A stretch of DNA of 32,983 nt. Source: DAOTVC01 sp034437215 (GTDB lineage: Bacteria; Chloroflexota; Anaerolineae; B4-G1; SLSP01). Numbering within the stretch: position 1 is the first letter of the stretch; each line of letters begins with the position of its first letter. The notes under the pieces are model-generated. The model had not been told where the DNA came from, did not search any database, and saw only the letters and a list, made by a program, of their open reading frames with translations. The position numbers and the translations under genes were made by a program. The DNA is taken from positions 1 through 32,983 of the forward strand of contig DAOTVC010000053.1 in assembly GCA_034437215.1 (NCBI GenBank). Reading direction: 5' to 3'. Positions 22,910 to 30,073 of the stretch are shown here, in pieces.

Positions 22910-23710
22910 CTACTTCAGGTACTCGAGCGCGGCGTCAACGGTAGCATCCTCGTGAATGAGGGCGGCAACCGCAGCCGTCATCTTGTCGGGCTCCTTGTAA
23001 CGCCAGATGTTGCGCCCAACGGCCACGCCGCGGGCGCCTGCCTGCAGCGACTCGTAGATCCCCTGCAGCAGATCGCGCGGATCCTTGGACTTGCTGCCTC
23101 CCAGAACGACCATGGGAACGGGCACCTGCGCGACGATCTCGCGGAAGCCCTCCAGGTCGCCGGTGTAGGCGGTCTTGATGAAGTCCACGCCCATCTCGGC
23201 GCCGATGCGGGAGACGTGTCCGATGTTCTGCGTCGTCCACATCTCCTTGGGGTTCTCGAAGCCGCCCGGCAGCATCTCTGCCATGACCGGCACGTTCCAG
23301 ATGGCCGCCTCGGTGATGAGGTCGGCCAGGTAGGGAAGCGTGTCACCCTCGAAGACCGAACCGGGCATCCCCATGCTGCAGACGGCGTCGGCGCCCACAC
23401 GCAGGGCGTCCTCGACACTGTAGAGCAGGCGGGAGGGGCCGCGATCCTGAGCCAGGAAGGAGGTACCCCCGTCGACGCGGAGGGCGATACCCATGTCGCC
23501 GATCTCCTTGGCGAAGCGGGTGACGACGCCGTAGGTGGTGAGGATAGCGTCGGCGCCGCCGGCGCGCACCTTGGTCAGAACCTCGCCCGGCTTCTCCATG
23601 CCCTCCATGAGGCCGAAGCTGCTGGGATGGTCCATGGCCACGATGAGAACCTTGCCGTCCTCCCGAAATAGGTGATTCCAACGATGTTGCTTTAGTCCTA
23701 ATCCGTTCAT
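22910..23710 (-). CDS. class I aldolase of the DhnA/LsrF (archaeal-type FBP aldolase) family
   Basis: The 266-residue TIM-barrel protein should cleave or transfer a ketose phosphate or similar phosphorylated substrate through a lysine Schiff base. The first strand VLIVAMDHP (21-29), the Schiff-base strand GVDFIKTAYTG with Lys179, and the phosphate-binding elements VVLGGSKS and GVAVGRNIW are clear. Relatives include archaeal fructose-bisphosphate aldolase, the AI-2 thiolase LsrF and ADH synthase, so the substrate cannot be fixed. It follows the PTS gene by 102 bases, with a terminator-like hairpin between, and has AGGAG before its ATG. The C-terminal gene partner is a zinc dehydrogenase. No sugar-phosphate kinase is encoded nearby. 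Confidence 0.85.
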   Translation of the reverse strand: MNGLGLKQHRWNHLFREDGKVLIVAMDHPSSFGLMEGMEKPGEVLTKVRAGGADAILTTYGVVTRFAKEIGDMGIALRVDGGTSFLAQDRGPSRLLYSVEDALRVGADAVCSMGMPGSVFEGDTLPYLADLITEAAIWNVPVMAEMLPGGFENPKEMWTTQNIGHVSRIGAEMGVDFIKTAYTGDLEGFREIVAQVPVPMVVLGGSKSKDPRDLLQGIYESLQAGARGVAVGRNIWRYKEPDKMTAAVAALIHEDATVDAALEYLK

Positions 23711-23739
23711 AATCTTCTCCTTGCTAATTACCTGATATT

Positions 23740-23774
23740 AAAAGGGTGGCCCGTCCGAATCAGACAGGCCACCC
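23740..23774 (-). terminator. hairpin with T tract inside the sugar operon
   Basis: On the minus strand GGGTGGCC (23767-23774) pairs with GGCCACCC (23744-23751), with an inner GTC/GAC, followed by TTTT. It lies between the EIIC-EIID gene and the aldolase gene. It probably reduces transcription of the last two genes relative to the transporter genes, unless those have their own promoter, which I do not see. Confidence 0.65.
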
Positions 23775-23812
23775 CCTTGTAGCCAGATTCGTTTACTAGG
23801 TACCTCTCGGCC

Positions 23813-25594
23813 TCAGCCGAAGAGCCCCACGCGGATGGCCTCGCCTGTTTCCGGATTGATACCGGGCCAGATGGGATAAGCACCCACAATGGCGATCACG
23901 ATGATTGCCAACATGATCCAGGTCGGGCGGACGTCCTTCTTGGACAGAAGCCACCAGATCAACATGACCAGAACCAGCGGCAGGAGGTTGGGCATGAAGC
24001 TGTTGAGGATGTCCTGCACCTCGAAGACGCTGCCGCCGATGGTCAGGGCCACGGGTGTCGAGATGGAGACGAAGGAGACGGTGAGGACGCCGATGATGAA
24101 GTTACCCAGAACGCCCGCGCCCTGGATGAAGCGGTTGAGGGTGCCGCTGCGCAGAATGTTGGCCACTGCACTGCGACCCTGCTTGTACCCCTGCCAGTAG
24201 AGGAACCAACCTACGCCCCAGGCGAAGGCTATGCCGACGGCGAGGAAGAAGAGCGGGCCGAGAATGTTGCCTCGGGTCGCACCGGTGACGTCCCCGCCCG
24301 TGGCGATGTTCATAGCGATGGCCAACGCGATGGGGATCACGATGCCCTGCTGGACGGTGTCGCCGATGCCGGCCATGGGGCCCATGAGGCCCGTCTTGAC
24401 GCCGTTGATGGCGTCGCCGGAGATGGGGGCGCCCGCGGCGCGCTCCTCCTCCATGGCGACGGTCGCACCGAGGATGATGCCGCCGATGTCGGGCTGCGTG
24501 TTGAAGAAGACCAGGTGGCGCAGCAGCGCCTTGCGGATCTCCTCCTTGGTCTTGTAGAGCTTCTCGATGATGGGGGTCATGGCGTGAGCGAAGCCCAGAC
24601 CCTGCAGTCGCTCCCAGTTGTAGGCCGCGTGAGAGAAGAAGAGCCACCTGATCCACGAATTGAAGACGTCGCGCTTGGTCAAGAGACCCGGCGCCTCCCG
24701 CTCCTCAGCAGCGCCCTCCGTCTCGGAGGTGAAGCCTGTGGTGAAGAGAATGTGCACGTAGGCCAGGGCCGCGCCGATGATGGCCAGCATCAGGAGATTG
24801 ACCTCGCCCTCGATGAAGGAGGCGACGATGAAGCCCACGAAGTAGTAGGGCCACTCGTTACCCCGGAAGAGGAAGACGAGGTTCAGGCCGATACCGAGGG
24901 CCGCCAGCATGCCGCTGGCGGCGAAGAGACCCGACATCACCCAGCCGGCGTTGCCGCCGATCCAGCCCAGTGCCTGGGCCACAGCCGCCGACCCCAGGTA
25001 AGCCGCCAGCGTCACGGGGACGGCGTAGACGAAGAAGAGGAAGGGCTGGGAGTAGATAACGTTGCTCCGCGCTACCCCGGCGATGTCCGCCTCTGCCGCC
25101 CGCTGGTCGGCCCAGTGGGGGATGAGGGAGCAGGTGGACATGCGTAGGGACCAGGTGAGGCCTCCCAACAGCCCCAGCGGGGCCGCCACGGCGAGGGCCG
25201 CCTGGGTATCCAATCCGCCTCCCAACGCCAGCGCCGTGCCCAAGTAACCCGCCAGACCGGGGTCACCGGGCAGGGAGCCGCCGGCCGAGATCCAGCCCAG
25301 GTAGAGGATGTTGATGTTGGCACCGATGGCGATGCCCCTCCCCAGCTGGCCCATGATCAGGCCGACGACGGTGCCGGCCATAAGGGGGCGGTAGAAGATG
25401 GTGAAGCCGAGATTTCCGAGGAAGGGGGAGAGAGAGATGTAGTAGGCTACACCCACCGCAATCGCTGTGACCAGGCTCACACGCGGGGCCTCCTCTTGTC
25501 CGAAGGGCGCAGCCTTCACCAGCACCGCCCCCACCAGGAGGAAGAGCATACTGATGATCATCGCCCTGCTCATCTGCTTGCGTTCGAACTTCAT
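23813..25594 (-). CDS. PTS mannose/fructose/sorbose-family EIIC-EIID fusion
   Basis: The 593-residue protein is the membrane part of a mannose-family phosphotransferase importer. Residues about 40-285 form the multi-segment EIIC channel (FYRPLMAGTVVGLIMG, GANINILYLGWISAGG). After a short charged linker (290-303), residues about 304-593 form EIID, with the characteristic FFSHAAYNWERLQGLGFAHAM, FNTQP and GLMGPMAGIGD motifs and terminal membrane helices. In most bacteria these are two proteins; here one frame encodes both with no stop or second start signal. I chose the ATG at 25592-25594, nine bases after AAGGAG, and not an upstream start that adds 36 unrelated residues. It follows EIIB by 64 bases. 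EI and HPr are not in the window. Confidence 0.92.
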   Translation of the reverse strand: MKFERKQMSRAMIISMLFLLVGAVLVKAAPFGQEEAPRVSLVTAIAVGVAYYISLSPFLGNLGFTIFYRPLMAGTVVGLIMGQLGRGIAIGANINILYLGWISAGGSLPGDPGLAGYLGTALALGGGLDTQAALAVAAPLGLLGGLTWSLRMSTCSLIPHWADQRAAEADIAGVARSNVIYSQPFLFFVYAVPVTLAAYLGSAAVAQALGWIGGNAGWVMSGLFAASGMLAALGIGLNLVFLFRGNEWPYYFVGFIVASFIEGEVNLLMLAIIGAALAYVHILFTTGFTSETEGAAEEREAPGLLTKRDVFNSWIRWLFFSHAAYNWERLQGLGFAHAMTPIIEKLYKTKEEIRKALLRHLVFFNTQPDIGGIILGATVAMEEERAAGAPISGDAINGVKTGLMGPMAGIGDTVQQGIVIPIALAIAMNIATGGDVTGATRGNILGPLFFLAVGIAFAWGVGWFLYWQGYKQGRSAVANILRSGTLNRFIQGAGVLGNFIIGVLTVSFVSISTPVALTIGGSVFEVQDILNSFMPNLLPLVLVMLIWWLLSKKDVRPTWIMLAIIVIAIVGAYPIWPGINPETGEAIRVGLFG

Positions 25595-25658
25595 CTTTGC
25601 TTGCTCCTTTGTGATAAGAGAATACCTAGACAATGGCGAGAGAGAGTTCCATCGACCC

Positions 25659-26153
25659 TCACAACTTGTCGGCCAGTTCCGAGAAGGATTTGGACTTCTC
25701 ACCGGGGACGGTCAACAGGGTGATCTCCACCCCGTGATCCATGAGAGCCTTGAGAACAGCTATCTCATCAGGTGATACTGCGATGTTCTTGAAGATGTTC
25801 TTGCGCCCGGGCCGACTGCCGATCCCTCCAATGTTGAGCTGCTCATACTCAAGCCCCCCCTCGAAGAGCTGCTGCGCAACAAAGGGAGTCTTCATGAGAA
25901 TCATCGTCGTCCCACGTCCTGACGTTTGGGCTTGCAGGTCCTCTATACCCTTCTCAACAGGATATACCACCACTTCCAACCCCGGTGGTGCGGAGAGACA
26001 GAGAATCTCTTGCATGAAGGAATCAGCGGCCACCTCGTCATCCACGATGACGATACGGTCGAACTTCCGGTGCCGACACCACACCGCGATCACCTGACCG
26101 TGAATAAGACGGTCATCGATGCGCACTAACCCCCAGCTGTCTATGCTACTCAC
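25659..26153 (-). CDS. PTS mannose/fructose/sorbose-family EIIB
   Basis: This 164-residue cytoplasmic protein accepts phosphate from EIIA on His18 and passes it to the incoming sugar. The signature RIDDRLIHGQV (11-21) contains the histidine and is exact for the family; NIGGIGSRPGRK and the C-terminal GVEITLLTVPGEKS are also typical. It starts with GTG directly behind a long GGAGAAGGAG purine tract; the tight spacing leaves the precise start a little uncertain by a few codons. It lies 69 bases after EIIA and 64 before EIIC-EIID. Base composition of EIIA, EIIB and the regulator looks less GC-rich than the neighbouring regions, which may hint at transfer of the operon. Confidence 0.93.
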   Translation of the reverse strand: MSSIDSWGLVRIDDRLIHGQVIAVWCRHRKFDRIVIVDDEVAADSFMQEILCLSAPPGLEVVVYPVEKGIEDLQAQTSGRGTTMILMKTPFVAQQLFEGGLEYEQLNIGGIGSRPGRKNIFKNIAVSPDEIAVLKALMDHGVEITLLTVPGEKSKSFSELADKL

Positions 26154-26222
26154 CTCCTTCTCCGATCATGGTTATTTGGACAAGACGTGTGAACGTCATG
26201 TTCATGGGACAACGCTTCCCCC

Positions 26223-26630
26223 TTAACATTGGGCCCCCTCTTTCAAAAGCGGCCCGAGGTTACGGACAGACTCCTTACCGGCCAGCGTGATGGACTCCGC
26301 CAGCTCCGCGGCGGTAGCCGTATCGGCACAGACCAGCAGCTCCAACATGATGGGCAGATTGACGCCCGTGATACACTCCACGTGCTCCTTCAAGGCCTCG
26401 CGGGCAACGACGTTGTAGGGCGTTCCCCCGAAGAGGTCTATAAGGATGAGCGTCTCCTCTCCCTCCAGAGACGCCAGCCTTTCTTCGAACCGCTCCTTGA
26501 AGCTGGCGGGGCTGTCATCCGGCTGAAGGGAGATAGCAGAGACGTTCGTTGCAGGGCCCACGATCATCTCCGCCGAGCGGATGAGCGCCTCGCCTAAGTC
26601 TCCGTGGGAGACAACGACGATGTTGATCAT
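26223..26630 (-). CDS. PTS mannose/fructose/sorbose-family EIIA
   Basis: The 135-residue protein is the first sugar-specific phosphocarrier, phosphorylated by HPr on His9 within INIVVVSHGDLGEAL. The ILIDLFGGTPYNV strand-turn (about 62-74) and GVNLPIMLELL are diagnostic of the mannose-type EIIA fold. It stands alone, not fused to EIIB as in ManX-like proteins. GGAG precedes the ATG by about nine bases. It is separated from the GntR regulator by 63 bases carrying a small GC hairpin. Confidence 0.93.
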   Translation of the reverse strand: MINIVVVSHGDLGEALIRSAEMIVGPATNVSAISLQPDDSPASFKERFEERLASLEGEETLILIDLFGGTPYNVVAREALKEHVECITGVNLPIMLELLVCADTATAAELAESITLAGKESVRNLGPLLKEGAQC

Positions 26631-26663
26631 AATGAGAGCTCCTAACGTTGAAAATGAGATACG

Positions 26664-26683
26664 CCCCCCGTGAATCAGGGGGG
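26664..26683 (-). terminator. small GC hairpin between regulator and EIIA genes
   Basis: Six C (26664-26669) pair with six G (26678-26683) around an 8-base loop. Only scattered Ts follow on the minus strand, so termination would be partial. It may lower or separate expression of the PTS genes from that of the regulator. Confidence 0.35.
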
Positions 26684-26693
26684 TAGATGCCTA

Positions 26694-27431
26694 CTACTTC
26701 GTCTCTACATAAACGTGCAACCGATACCAGTCGCCACAGTAGGTCGCATAGGCAAACTCGATGACCTCACGGGTGTCGAGATAGGTGGTGCGTTCGGTGC
26801 GCATTACGGCAGCAGGAGGCGTGAGGCTCAACAACTCGATCTCCCTCTCGCTCGCCAGGGTAGCGTAAGCATCCTCGTGAGCCGTGGCAAGCGTTAAACC
26901 GTACTCCTCTCTCAAAAGGCGAAAGAGCGACTCCTGAGCCAGGTTGTAGTCCAGAATACCCGGACAGAGACGGTGGTTGAGATGGACCATGTGCAAGGCC
27001 AGAGGCGAGTCGTTGACCAGTCGTAACCGTTCCAGACAGACAATTTCGTCCGTGGGGCTCAGCTGCATCGACCTGACGACCTCTTCATCAGGGCTAGCAC
27101 AGAGGCGAGCATCCAGAAGGACGTTGGAGATTCGCAGCCCCTTCCGCTTCATGTCCGAGGTAAAACCCCGCAGGGAGACGCGGGTATGCAACGAGAGCAG
27201 CGGTTCAATAACGAAGGTGCCACGTCCCGGTACACTCTCCACCAACCCCTCGTGCTCCATCTCCTGGAGCGCCTGGCGCACCGTCGTCCGGCTCACGCCG
27301 TACTTCTCACAGAGCTCGCGCTCCGACGGCAGACGCGTGTTGGGCTCCAGACGACCGTCGGTCATCTGGTCCTTCAACAAGGTCTGCAGCTGCCGGTAGA
27401 GGGGTATCGGATTATCGCGCGAAATGGACAA
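26694..27431 (-). CDS. GntR-family regulator with UTRA effector domain (HutC type)
   Basis: The 245-residue protein has an N-terminal winged helix-turn-helix (about 8-75) with LPSERELCEKYGVSRTTVRQAL and the wing GRGTFV, then a UTRA ligand-binding domain (about 90-240) with VCLERLRLVNDSPLALHMVHL. UTRA regulators usually sense a phosphorylated sugar or related catabolite and release DNA. It starts with TTG (27429-27431) behind GAGGAG; no better in-frame start is available. It is the first gene of the sugar operon and has a promoter and palindrome just upstream, so it likely represses itself and the PTS genes. Confidence 0.92.
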   Translation of the reverse strand: MSISRDNPIPLYRQLQTLLKDQMTDGRLEPNTRLPSERELCEKYGVSRTTVRQALQEMEHEGLVESVPGRGTFVIEPLLSLHTRVSLRGFTSDMKRKGLRISNVLLDARLCASPDEEVVRSMQLSPTDEIVCLERLRLVNDSPLALHMVHLNHRLCPGILDYNLAQESLFRLLREEYGLTLATAHEDAYATLASEREIELLSLTPPAAVMRTERTTYLDTREVIEFAYATYCGDWYRLHVYVETK

Positions 27432-27451
27432 GGGGTCTCCTCATCACTTCT

Positions 27452-27482
27452 GGTAATGACCGGTCATGACTTATCGATTACC
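27452..27482 (-). promoter_or_regulatory. probable GntR operator
   Basis: The 12-base perfect palindrome ATGACCGGTCAT (27456-27467) overlaps outer arms GGTAAT (27452-27457) and ATTACC (27477-27482). It lies immediately downstream of the -10 element, over the expected start of transcription and the early leader of the regulator gene, a good place for repression. Confidence 0.6.
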
Positions 27483-27487
27483 TAATC

Positions 27488-27516
27488 AGTATAGCATCCG
27501 TTGCGTGTAAAGTCAA
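27488..27516 (-). promoter_or_regulatory. promoter of the gntR-PTS operon
   Basis: Minus-strand TTGACT (-35, 27511-27516) and TATACT (-10, 27488-27493) are separated by 17 bases, each matching five of six consensus bases. Transcription should start near 27481, inside the palindromic region. Confidence 0.8.
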
Positions 27517-27552
27517 GAGGGACTAACCTAGTTCAAACCACTCAGGGGACAT

Positions 27553-27924
27553 TTAGCTCTCAATGACGGTGAAGATCATCACCTTCAAGCCGTCGGGATC
27601 TCTGACGGAGAAAGCCCGGTGACCCCAGGGCTTATCTTCGAGCTTGCGGATGATAGGCAAGTCCTGCGCCCCCACCCGTTCATACCAGGCCTCCACATCC
27701 TCCACCTCGTAGGCCAGCTCCAGCCCTTCGAGGCTCCGATACTCCTCACCCGGGCGGAGAGAGAGCACCTCAAGCACCCCCTTGCCCACCTGAAAGAGGG
27801 TCCCCCGGTTCGTAGGGCCACGATCCCAGGAGCTGATGATGGGGAACTCCAGACCGTCGCGGTAGAAAGCGACAGCAGCATCGTAGTCTTGGGCACGAAA
27901 GATGAATCGCATCTCACCGGACAT
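27553..27924 (-). CDS. VOC-fold (glyoxalase/bleomycin-resistance-like) protein
   Basis: The 123-residue protein has the two babb modules of the vicinal-oxygen-chelate fold: MRFIFRAQDYDAAVAFYRDGLEFPII at the N-terminus and ELAYEVEDVEAWYERV followed by WGHRAFSVRDPDGLKVMIF at the end. The terminal FSVRDPDG motif is family-typical. Members bind metals or small molecules in glyoxalases, dioxygenases and resistance proteins; no function can be assigned. I chose the ATG at 27922-27924, eight bases after AAGGAG, over an upstream start with an unlikely basic extension. It is 59 bases after the DMT transporter and last in its operon. Confidence 0.85.
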   Translation of the reverse strand: MSGEMRFIFRAQDYDAAVAFYRDGLEFPIISSWDRGPTNRGTLFQVGKGVLEVLSLRPGEEYRSLEGLELAYEVEDVEAWYERVGAQDLPIIRKLEDKPWGHRAFSVRDPDGLKVMIFTVIES

Positions 27925-27983
27925 GAAGTGTCTCCTTCTTGCTGTTGGAAGAGGATAATCGTTGGGAATAGGTATAATCAACA

Positions 27984-28913
27984 TTATAATGGCATATCTT
28001 CCTGCTGTCTACCCCCTTTCGCCACAAATTCGCCTCTTGGGTTCGCGGAGCGCGTCATGAGGGTGATGAGCACCCCCACGATGACGACGCTCCCGCCCAG
28101 CAGCTCCTGCAAGGAAGGGGACGACCCGAGCAGGAGCAGCGACCAGAGGACGGCAGTCACTGGGCTCAACGCCAGAATCACCGAATGGAGGCTCAGGCTC
28201 AGGCGTCGCAGGGTGATGTAGTAGACGGCGCGCCCCAGGGGGATGATGATCGTGCTCGCCAGCAGGAGCATCCAGAAAGACTGCCCCGGCCAGATGAGGC
28301 TCCCCCGAAGGGTCGTCATCAGCAGCAGAAAGAGGCTGGTACCGCAGAGACGGAAGAAGAGGAAGTCGAGCATCGGTATCCCCTGCCCGTAACGCTTGAC
28401 CAGGGCGGCGTGCAGGGCGATCAGGAGCGCCCCTCCGATAACGAGTACGTAGCCGAAGCCCATCCGGCTGCCCGTCGGCTGGAAGGTGATGAGCACCACC
28501 CCCACCAGGGTGACGCCGGCTCCTAGCATCTGATAGCGTGTCAGGCGCTCGTCGAGCCAGAGGACGCCCAGCAGCACGCCGAAGAGGATGGAGGTCTTGC
28601 TCAACATCGAGACCGTCGCCGGATCGACGAAGGTAATCGCCTCGTAGGTGATGGACGCCCCCAGACCGACGAGGACGCCGATGGCCACGAAGAGCCAGAG
28701 GTGCCGCTTCAGGACCTTCAAATCCGGACCGCCGGTCAGGAGCGCGAAGAGCCCCACCTCGACGACGCCCAGGGCCTGAATGTAGAAGGAGGAGACGTCG
28801 GGTGCCAGGTGCGCGTGCAGGATGCGCCCGAAGATGAAGTAGAGGCTGTCCGTCGTCAACAGCAGGGCGATGAGCAGGACGTCGGTCGTGCCCAGTCCGG
28901 AACCGGACATCAT
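27984..28913 (-). CDS. EamA/DMT-family membrane transporter
   Basis: The 309-residue protein has about ten membrane segments arranged as two EamA halves. The first half holds ASITYEAITFVDPATVSMLSKTSILFGVLLGVLWLDERLT, the common end-of-repeat pattern; the second ends LHSVILALSPVTAVLWSLLLLG. Such proteins export or import metabolites and drugs; the substrate is unknown. Its ATG overlaps the stop of the upstream VOC gene as ATGATG, so translation is probably coupled; no strong ribosome site is otherwise seen. The C-terminal tail is short and charged. Confidence 0.88.
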   Translation of the reverse strand: MMSGSGLGTTDVLLIALLLTTDSLYFIFGRILHAHLAPDVSSFYIQALGVVEVGLFALLTGGPDLKVLKRHLWLFVAIGVLVGLGASITYEAITFVDPATVSMLSKTSILFGVLLGVLWLDERLTRYQMLGAGVTLVGVVLITFQPTGSRMGFGYVLVIGGALLIALHAALVKRYGQGIPMLDFLFFRLCGTSLFLLLMTTLRGSLIWPGQSFWMLLLASTIIIPLGRAVYYITLRRLSLSLHSVILALSPVTAVLWSLLLLGSSPSLQELLGGSVVIVGVLITLMTRSANPRGEFVAKGGRQQEDMPL

Positions 28914-29290
28914 CCGCTGGGTGAGGTGATGCGCACGTAGCGTCCGTCGGGATCGAGGACCCGAAAGTCCCTCGCCCCCCAGGGGCGCCCCTGCAGAGCG
29001 CTCGCGAGGGGCCAGCCGCCGGCTGCCACCCGGTCGCGCACCGCGACCACGTCCTCCACCTCCAAGACGATCTCGATCCCCAGCCCCACCCGCTCCTGGG
29101 AACCCGGTCTCACCGGATGGTCGGGACGGAGATGCCCTACGGGCTGCAGATCAATGCGCACCTTGCCCCACTTCATCACGGTGTAGCCGTCGGGATGGAC
29201 GTCCGCCACCTTGAAATCCAGGATCTCGGCGTAGAAACGGCGGGCCGCCTCCAGATCGCGGGTGAAGAGTTCCAGTCTCAGCAGGGTCAT
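28910..29290 (-). CDS. VOC-fold protein
   Basis: This 126-residue protein has the two-module VOC pattern: LLRLELFTRDLEAARRFYAEILDFKV, then GIEIVLEVEDVVAVRDRVAA and WGARDFRVLDPDGRYVRI. It is related in layout to the protein at 27553-27924 but differs in much of its sequence, so the two are probably not a recent duplication. It starts 18 bases after the radical SAM gene, with AGGAGG nearby, and overlaps the transporter start by four bases. The pairing with a DMT transporter suggests resistance to, or handling of, a small molecule; this is inference. Confidence 0.85.
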   Translation of the reverse strand: MTLLRLELFTRDLEAARRFYAEILDFKVADVHPDGYTVMKWGKVRIDLQPVGHLRPDHPVRPGSQERVGLGIEIVLEVEDVVAVRDRVAAGGWPLASALQGRPWGARDFRVLDPDGRYVRITSPSG

Positions 29291-29308
29291 CTTGACACCT
29301 CCTTGGGT

Positions 29309-30073
29309 TCAGAAGTAGTAGGCCTGGACGTCGAGTCCGGTGCGCTCTCGCGCTGCGGTCGCCAGCCGCTCCAGGACGTAAGGGAGCACCCGCTGCACCC
29401 CGGGGCCGGCGACGGGACGATCGGTGCTGTAGATCTGCACGTGGAGGGGGCGCAGCCTCTGCAGCACCCCCAGCCACGCTTCGAAGGGGGCTCCCTCGTA
29501 GTTGCAGAGCGTCCCGTCGATGAAGACCGTCTGGATGACGAGCCGCGGGAGGGCCTCCAGGCTCTCCACGACGGAGGCGGGCGAGATACCCGAAACCGGG
29601 CGGTTGATGTGCGCGAAGAGCTCGTCCTCCACCGCGTCCAGCTTCATGATGGGAACGTCGCAGCGGGCCAGAGCCCGCCGGATCTCCTCCCGCCCCGCGG
29701 TCGTGCTGTTGGAGAAGATCGCCAGGCGGGCCCGGGGGGCCAGCGCGTCGCGCAGCGCCGCCACCTCCGCGACGACTACGGGAAAGTGCGGGTGCAGGGT
29801 CGGCTCACCGTTCCCCGAGAAGGTGAGGTAGTCGACGTCGGCGTGCCGCCCCAGGGCAGCCCGCAGGGCCGTCACCACCTCCTGAACCCGCGGGAAGCCC
29901 TCCCAGCGGGGCCGGAGGGTCCGCACGTCGGTCGGCCCGTAGTGACAGTAGCTGCAGTCGAAGGAGCAGACCTTCTGCTCCGCAGGCAGGAGGTTGATCC
30001 CCAGCGAGCGGCCCAGCCGCCGGGAGTAGACGGGACCGTAGATGATATGGCGCTCCAGCTGCAGGACGGTCAG
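29309..30073 (-). CDS. radical SAM protein (COG0731-like), probable CUG start
   Basis: The protein of about 254 residues belongs to the radical SAM superfamily, with the cluster motif CSFDCSYC (Cys36, 40, 43) and the N-terminal IIYGPVYSRRLGRSLGINLLP typical of COG0731, then SGNGEPTLHP in the SAM-binding region. The family is distantly related to wybutosine synthases but mostly uncharacterised. No ATG, GTG or TTG lies at the right place: the frame upstream runs through the GH3 gene without suitable codons near the conserved start. A CTG at 30071-30073 lies seven bases after a perfect AAGGAGG and overlaps the GH3 stop as CTGA, like the GTGA and ATGA couplings elsewhere in this window. A GTG at 30187 would add 38 unlikely residues. 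Confidence 0.82.
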   Translation of the reverse strand: MTVLQLERHIIYGPVYSRRLGRSLGINLLPAEQKVCSFDCSYCHYGPTDVRTLRPRWEGFPRVQEVVTALRAALGRHADVDYLTFSGNGEPTLHPHFPVVVAEVAALRDALAPRARLAIFSNSTTAGREEIRRALARCDVPIMKLDAVEDELFAHINRPVSGISPASVVESLEALPRLVIQTVFIDGTLCNYEGAPFEAWLGVLQRLRPLHVQIYSTDRPVAGPGVQRVLPYVLERLATAARERTGLDVQAYYF

